NCBI GenBank assembly: GCA_040772665.1
Contig: JAXGXT010000005.1
Span: 124,001-188,000 of the forward strand
DNA length: 64,000 nt
Direction of reading: 5' to 3'
Origin: JAXGXT01 sp040772665
GTDB taxonomy: Bacteria > Bacillota > Clostridia > Lachnospirales > Anaerotignaceae
In this document: positions 59,897-64,000 of the stretch, in pieces
Numbering within the stretch: the first letter of the stretch is position 1
Layout: each line of letters opens with the position of its first letter
The notes under the pieces: model-generated
The model's input: only the letters and a program-made list of their open reading frames with translations
Databases searched by the model: none
What the model was told of the DNA's origin: nothing
Translations under genes and position numbers: made by a program

Positions 59897-61099
59897 TTAT
59901 TTATTAAGATTCTCTACAATTTCTTTTGTATCCCTTGCTATAACAAGTTCTTCATTTGTAGGAATTACAAAAACCTGAACTCTTGATTGTTTTGTTGTAA
60001 TTTCCATAGCAGTTCCTCTTAAACAGTTTTTATAAGAATCAAGATTAATTCCTAAGTATCTTAAATAGTCACAAATTACCTGACGTGTAATTGAACCGTT
60101 TTCACCAACTCCGCCTGTAAATACAATTGCATCTACACCCTTCATTGTTGCAACATATTCACCTATTGTTTTAGCAACTCTGTATGCAAAAGCATCAAGA
60201 GCCATTGCCGCTCTTTCATTTCCTTCGCTTTCAGCATTTTCAATATCTCTAAAGTCACTTGAAACCCCTGATAAACCAAGAACACCTGATTCTTTATTAA
60301 GAATTTTATCCATTTCAACAGGTGAAAGATTTTCTTTTTTCATAAGGTAAAGAACAACAGCAGGGTCAATGCTTCCGCTTCTTGTTCCCATTGCAACTCC
60401 GTCAAGAGGCGTAAAGCCCATTGAAGTATCTACAGAAACACCGTTTCTTACTGCGCAAACAGACGCACCGTTTCCAAGATGGCATGTTATGATTTTAAGC
60501 TCTTCAATTGGAGTGTCCATAAGTTTGGCACATTCTTGTGAAACAAATCTATGGCTTGTTCCGTGGAAGCCGTATTTTCTTATTTTATATTTTTCATAAT
60601 ATTTATAAGGTATTGCATAAAGATATGCTTTTTCAGGCATTGTTTGATGGAAAGCTGTGTCAAACACTCCAACCTGCGGAACTCCAGGCATAAGCTCTTC
60701 ACAAGCAGCTATACCCATAAGGTTTGCAGGGTTATGAAGAGGAGCAAGGTCAGAACAATTTTCAAGAGCCTCTTTAACCTGGTCTGTTATAAGCACTGAT
60801 GAAGAAAAATATTCTCCGCCGTGAACAACACGGTGTCCTATTGCATGAATTTCCTTAACAGATTCAATAACTCCATGCTCTTTATCAAGAAGAGCATCAA
60901 TTACAGACTGTATTGCAACAGTGTGATCAGGAAGATCTTTTTCCACAATATATTTTTCTTTATCGGCAGGTTCGTGCTTAAGTTTTCCGTCAATCCCTAT
61001 TCTTTCGCAAAGGCCTTTTGCAAGAACAGCCTCTGTTACACTATCCATAAGCTGATATTTTAATGATGAGCTTCCGCAGTTTAAAACTAAAATTTTCAT
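59897..61099 (-). CDS. ackA: Acetate kinase
   Basis: Converts acetyl phosphate and ADP to acetate and ATP, 400 residues. ASKHA-fold motifs: VLNCGSSSLKYQLMD at the start, GHRVVHGGE (~88), TAFHQTMPEKAY, HLGNGASVCAV and FTGGVGENG. GAAGGAG precedes the ATG. Follows pta by 35 bases in the classic pair that yields ATP from acetyl-CoA in fermenters. Confidence 0.98.
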   Translation of the reverse strand: MKILVLNCGSSSLKYQLMDSVTEAVLAKGLCERIGIDGKLKHEPADKEKYIVEKDLPDHTVAIQSVIDALLDKEHGVIESVKEIHAIGHRVVHGGEYFSSSVLITDQVKEALENCSDLAPLHNPANLMGIAACEELMPGVPQVGVFDTAFHQTMPEKAYLYAIPYKYYEKYKIRKYGFHGTSHRFVSQECAKLMDTPIEELKIITCHLGNGASVCAVRNGVSVDTSMGFTPLDGVAMGTRSGSIDPAVVLYLMKKENLSPVEMDKILNKESGVLGLSGVSSDFRDIENAESEGNERAAMALDAFAYRVAKTIGEYVATMKGVDAIVFTGGVGENGSITRQVICDYLRYLGINLDSYKNCLRGTAMEITTKQSRVQVFVIPTNEELVIARDTKEIVENLNK

Positions 61100-61134
61100 A
61101 ATATATCTCCTTCGTGTTAATCTGTAATTATTTA

Positions 61135-62130
61135 TTATCCTTCAATTTGACACTGAACGGCAGTCATTGCGGCAACAGCAACAATATCCTCTGCCGAACA
61201 GCCTCTTGAAAGGTCGTTAACAGGTTTTGCAATTCCTTGAAGAACAGGGCCGTAAGCCTCTGCACCTGCAAATCTTTGAACAAGTTTATAGCCAATGTTT
61301 CCTGCATCTATGTCAGGGAAAATAAGACAGTTGGCACGTCCTGCAACTGTGCTTCCGGGGGCTTTTTGTTCGCCTATGCTTTGAACAATGGCACTGTCAA
61401 GCTGCAATTCTCCGTCTAATTTAATTTCAGGAGCTTTTTCCTTGGCAATTTTTGTTGCTTCAACAACCTTATCCACATCAGGGTGCTTTGCACTTCCCTT
61501 TGAAGAATGGCTAAGCATTGCAACCCTTGCTTCGCCGCCCACAAACGCACTGTAAGACTTTGCTGAATCAATGGCAATTGACGCAAGCTCAGAAGGATTT
61601 GGATTTTGGTTAAGAGCACAGTCGGCAAAAAGAAGAACGCCGTTATCGCCGTATGTTTCGTCTTTGCAAACCATTATAAAAAATGAAGAAACAAGTTCCG
61701 TTCCCGGTTTTGTTTTAAGAATTTGTAAAGCAGGTCTTAAAGTGTCTGCGGTTGAATGAACAGCCCCTGCAACCATTCCGTCGGCAAAGCCTGTTTTCAC
61801 AAGCATAACCCCAAAATACATAGGGTCGGAAAGTGTCTTTAAAGCTTCTTGCGGGGTAACACCTTTGCTTTTTCTAAGTTCACAAAATGTTGCCACAAGT
61901 TCATCCATTTTATCAAAGTTTTCAGGGTCAACAAAAATTGCTTTTTCAAGGTTAAGACCTTCCGCCTTTGAAATAATTTCTTCCTTTTTCCCAATAAGAA
62001 CAACCTTTGATATACCTTCTTTTAAGATAATATCAGCGGCTTTAAGGCTTCTTTCCTCATAAGATTCAGGCAAAACAATTGTCTTAATGTCAGACTTTGC
62101 TTTATCCTTCATCAGTTTTAAGAAATCCAT
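61135..62130 (-). CDS. pta: Phosphate acetyltransferase
   Basis: Converts acetyl-CoA and phosphate to acetyl phosphate, 331 residues, the short single-domain form. LPESYEERSLKAADI near the start, ADGMVAGAVHSTADTLRPALQ, FADCALNQNPNP, MLSHSSKGSAKHPDVDKV and the C-terminal PVNDLSRGCSAEDIV are present. AGGAGGAG precedes the ATG. The transcript begins at a clear promoter ~120 bases upstream and has a hairpin in its leader. Confidence 0.97.
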   Translation of the reverse strand: MDFLKLMKDKAKSDIKTIVLPESYEERSLKAADIILKEGISKVVLIGKKEEIISKAEGLNLEKAIFVDPENFDKMDELVATFCELRKSKGVTPQEALKTLSDPMYFGVMLVKTGFADGMVAGAVHSTADTLRPALQILKTKPGTELVSSFFIMVCKDETYGDNGVLLFADCALNQNPNPSELASIAIDSAKSYSAFVGGEARVAMLSHSSKGSAKHPDVDKVVEATKIAKEKAPEIKLDGELQLDSAIVQSIGEQKAPGSTVAGRANCLIFPDIDAGNIGYKLVQRFAGAEAYGPVLQGIAKPVNDLSRGCSAEDIVAVAAMTAVQCQIEG

Positions 62131-62155
62131 TTAAACTCCTCCTAATTGTATTGTA

Positions 62156-62188
62156 GGGAAACAGCCTTACAAGGCTTTTCTTTTTCCC
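62156..62188 (-). other. Hairpin in the pta leader
   Basis: Nested stem in the 5' untranslated region: GGGAAA / TTTCCC outside and AGCCTTGTAAGGCT inside. No T-tract follows. It may affect mRNA stability or translation of pta. Confidence 0.5.
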
Positions 62189-62221
62189 TTATCAAATTGT
62201 ATTAAAAAAAACACCATTTCA

Positions 62222-62250
62222 ATTATATACAACACTGCTAAATGTTACAA
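62222..62250 (-). promoter_or_regulatory. Promoter of pta-ackA
   Basis: TTGTAA (62250-62245) and TATAAT (62227-62222), 17-base spacer, minus strand. Confidence 0.75.
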
Positions 62251-62477
62251 TACCTTTATAAGATTTTTAGGGATTTTTTTCTTTTTTTATGATATGATAC
62301 TGATTAAATGATTTAGGATATGAATTTTTTTTGATAATTCTTTTAACCATATAGCTTTTTTTATAAATTTATCTTTGTTAGAGTGAACTGATTTATTATT
62401 TAAATATGGATAAAGGCTAAATCTAAGCTTTTAGAGCCTTGGCTTTAAACCATATAAAAACCTTCGGAGGAGTATAA

Positions 62478-63704
62478 ATGAAAATTGCAGGAATAATTTC
62501 CGAATATAACCCTTTCCATAACGGGCATAAATTTCATATAGAAGAAACAAGACGCATCACAGGATGTGATTTTGTTATTGCTGTAATGAGCGGAAACTAT
62601 GTCCAAAGGGGAGAGCCTGCCATTATTGATAAATGGTCAAGAACAAAAATGGCTCTTTTAAACGGAATTGATGCTGTGATTGAAATTCCAACAATTTTTT
62701 CTTCTTCAACAGCAGAAACTTTTGCCCATTGTGCGGTTAAGCTTTTAAATGATACAAATATTGTAGATTATATTTCCTTTGGCAGTGAAAGCGGCAACAT
62801 AGAAACTTTGAGAAAAACCGCTTTATTTTTGACAGAAGAAAGTTCCTACTTTAAAGCTCTTATAAAAAAATATTTGGATTTGGGAAACTCTTATCCCTTT
62901 GCCCGCCAAAAAGCACTGGAAGTTATAACAGGGACTTCACAAAACATAATCTCCTCCTCAAATAACATTCTTGCGGCAGAGTATATTAAGGCACTTTCAA
63001 AGCTTAAAAGTGATATTCAAATTTTTACCGTTGAACGAAAAGGTGAAGAATATACTTCTCTCGAAATAAACTCTTTTGCTTCCGCAACAGGAATAAGAAA
63101 AGCAGTTTTAGAAAAAAATTTGTGTGACATTGAAAAAACAATGCCTAAATCCTCCTTTGAAATACTTTATGAAGGAATTAAAAGAGGAGTTTCCCCCATA
63201 GAACTTAATTCCTTTTCACAAGAATTAAATTTTCTTCTCAGAAGCAAAACACCAAAAGAGCTTGCTGAAATTTTGGACATTTCAGAAGGCTTGGAAAACA
63301 GAATATTAAATTTTGTAAATGGCAATCACTTTAAGGCTGATGAAATTTTATCAGGAATAAAAACAAAAAGATATACTTATACAAGACTTCAAAGGGCATT
63401 GCTTCATATATTGTTAGATATTAAAACAAAAGATATGGAAAATATAAAAAATTCAGGATATTCACCATATATAAGAGTTTTAGGGTTCAGAAAAGACAAA
63501 CAAGCTGTGATTTCGCTTCTTACACAAAAGGCTGTTCTTCCTGTTATAACAAACTTTAAAAACAGCGACAACCTTGTTGATTTAAACTGCAGAACATTGC
63601 TTGATATGGAAAAGAAGTTTACAAATATATACTTTCTTGGCTGTCCCGAAAAGACACAAAGAGCATTAAACAAAGAATATACAACTCCTGTTGTTATTGT
63701 ATAA
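62478..63704 (+). CDS. tmcAL: tRNA(Met) cytidine acetate ligase TmcAL
   Basis: Acetylates cytidine 34 of elongator tRNA-Met using acetate and ATP, 408 residues. The nucleotidyltransferase-like ATP site is ISEYNPFHNGHKFHIE (HxGH type) at the N-terminus, followed by VMSGNYVQRGEPAIIDKWSR. CGGAGGAG precedes the ATG. Known as ylbM in Bacillus, where it lies by ylbN (DUF177) and rpmF; here it is divergent from pta-ackA, whose product acetate is its substrate. Confidence 0.93.
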   Translation: MKIAGIISEYNPFHNGHKFHIEETRRITGCDFVIAVMSGNYVQRGEPAIIDKWSRTKMALLNGIDAVIEIPTIFSSSTAETFAHCAVKLLNDTNIVDYISFGSESGNIETLRKTALFLTEESSYFKALIKKYLDLGNSYPFARQKALEVITGTSQNIISSSNNILAAEYIKALSKLKSDIQIFTVERKGEEYTSLEINSFASATGIRKAVLEKNLCDIEKTMPKSSFEILYEGIKRGVSPIELNSFSQELNFLLRSKTPKELAEILDISEGLENRILNFVNGNHFKADEILSGIKTKRYTYTRLQRALLHILLDIKTKDMENIKNSGYSPYIRVLGFRKDKQAVISLLTQKAVLPVITNFKNSDNLVDLNCRTLLDMEKKFTNIYFLGCPEKTQRALNKEYTTPVVIV

Positions 63705-63745
63705 ATCTGTGCATATAATATAAAAACTTACAACAGGATATAAAA

Positions 63746-64000
63746 ATGAGAAAAACCTTGATTTCTTTATTTGTGATTATATTTATTTTTTTTGCAATGG
63801 CATTTCCTAAAAACTTAACAATTGCCTCAACGGAAAGTCTTCTTTTATGGTATTCAAAAGTTCTTACTTCACTTTTTCCTTTTTCTGTGTGTATAAATAT
63901 TTTAATACATACAGGCTTTCCTCAAATGCTAAGTGAAAAATGCAGCGCTATAATGAAAACTCTCTTTCATGTAAACGGCTATGGAGCTTTTCCCTTTATT
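63746..64000 (+). CDS. YlbJ-like sporulation membrane protein, truncated at the window edge
   Basis: First 85 codons only. Starts MRKTLISLFVIIFIFFAMAF, a membrane helix, then ESLLLWYSKVLTSLFPFSVC and a polar segment before GYGAFPF. The pattern (helix, SxxGLxxWxxxLxPxLFPF-like region) resembles YlbJ/nucleoside-gate sporulation proteins, and ylbJ lies close to ylbM (tmcAL) in Bacillus. Assignment rests largely on context; the rest of the gene is needed. AGGAT is a weak ribosome-binding site. Confidence 0.55.
   Translation, partial: MRKTLISLFVIIFIFFAMAFPKNLTIASTESLLLWYSKVLTSLFPFSVCINILIHTGFPQMLSEKCSAIMKTLFHVNGYGAFPFI

Overview
The window is about 64 kb of AT-rich chromosome from a Gram-positive, endospore-forming anaerobe of the Clostridia, most like a member of the Lachnospirales. 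I infer this from sporulation genes (spoIIM, yunB, a ylbJ-like gene), meso-diaminopimelate decarboxylase, a fermentative pta-ackA pair, [4Fe-4S] serine dehydratase, strong GGAGG ribosome-binding sites, frequent TTG/GTG starts and a GAAC-N4-GTTY type SOS box. The species cannot be named from the sequence. No rRNA, tRNA, CRISPR array, prophage or intact insertion sequence was found; this is core and near-core chromosome.

Layout. 1-9.1 kb (minus strand): pyrimidine operon pyrB-pyrC-pyrF-carA-carB-pyrK-pyrD with overlapping genes, preceded by a promoter, a 45-codon leader ORF and an intrinsic terminator that together look like a translation-coupled attenuator. 9.1-12.3 kb: mltG-trmR-trhP (cell wall plus tRNA wobble uridine modification). 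12.4-18.5 kb: nudF-lysA-LUD gene, aspartate aminotransferase, dipeptidase, YkvI-type membrane protein. 18.6-31.2 kb: EF-G paralogue, DUF362 ferredoxin protein, DUF1540 peptide, cyclophilin, SOS-type dinB, hslO, methyltransferase, short-chain dehydrogenase, ZupT-like transporter, aroC, spoIIM, xerD. 31.2-41.1 kb: glycerate kinase-TrkA-TrkH, a serine/threonine breakdown operon (sdaAB-sdaAA-ilvA-symporter), and a secreted SH3/NlpC-P60 hydrolase. 41.3-45.0 kb: nickel-pincer cofactor operon larE-larB-larC1-larC2, where larC is split over two frames at a slippery heptamer, then yunB. 45.3-51.2 kb: class A PBP, secreted CAP protein, purine nucleoside phosphorylase, acetyltransferase, a hypothetical gene. 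51.2-57.1 kb: uvrB-uvrA with a perfect SOS box, and a YagE-type aldolase. 57.1-64 kb: pta-ackA, then DUF177-rpmF-plsX-acpP-rnc, and divergently tmcAL and a truncated ylbJ-like gene.

How it fits together. Ser/Thr uptake and deamination give pyruvate and 2-oxobutyrate, and pta-ackA can turn acetyl-CoA into acetate plus ATP. The pyr operon covers UMP synthesis except the pyrE step. dinB and uvrBA look like one LexA regulon.

The best candidates for something new are the pyrB leader-peptide attenuator, the larC -1 frameshift site with its exceptionally histidine-rich LarC1 segment, the palindromic operator on the lar promoter (with no larA nearby), a nested-hairpin intergenic repeat present twice, and two genes whose Shine-Dalgarno is separated from the start codon by a compact hairpin.
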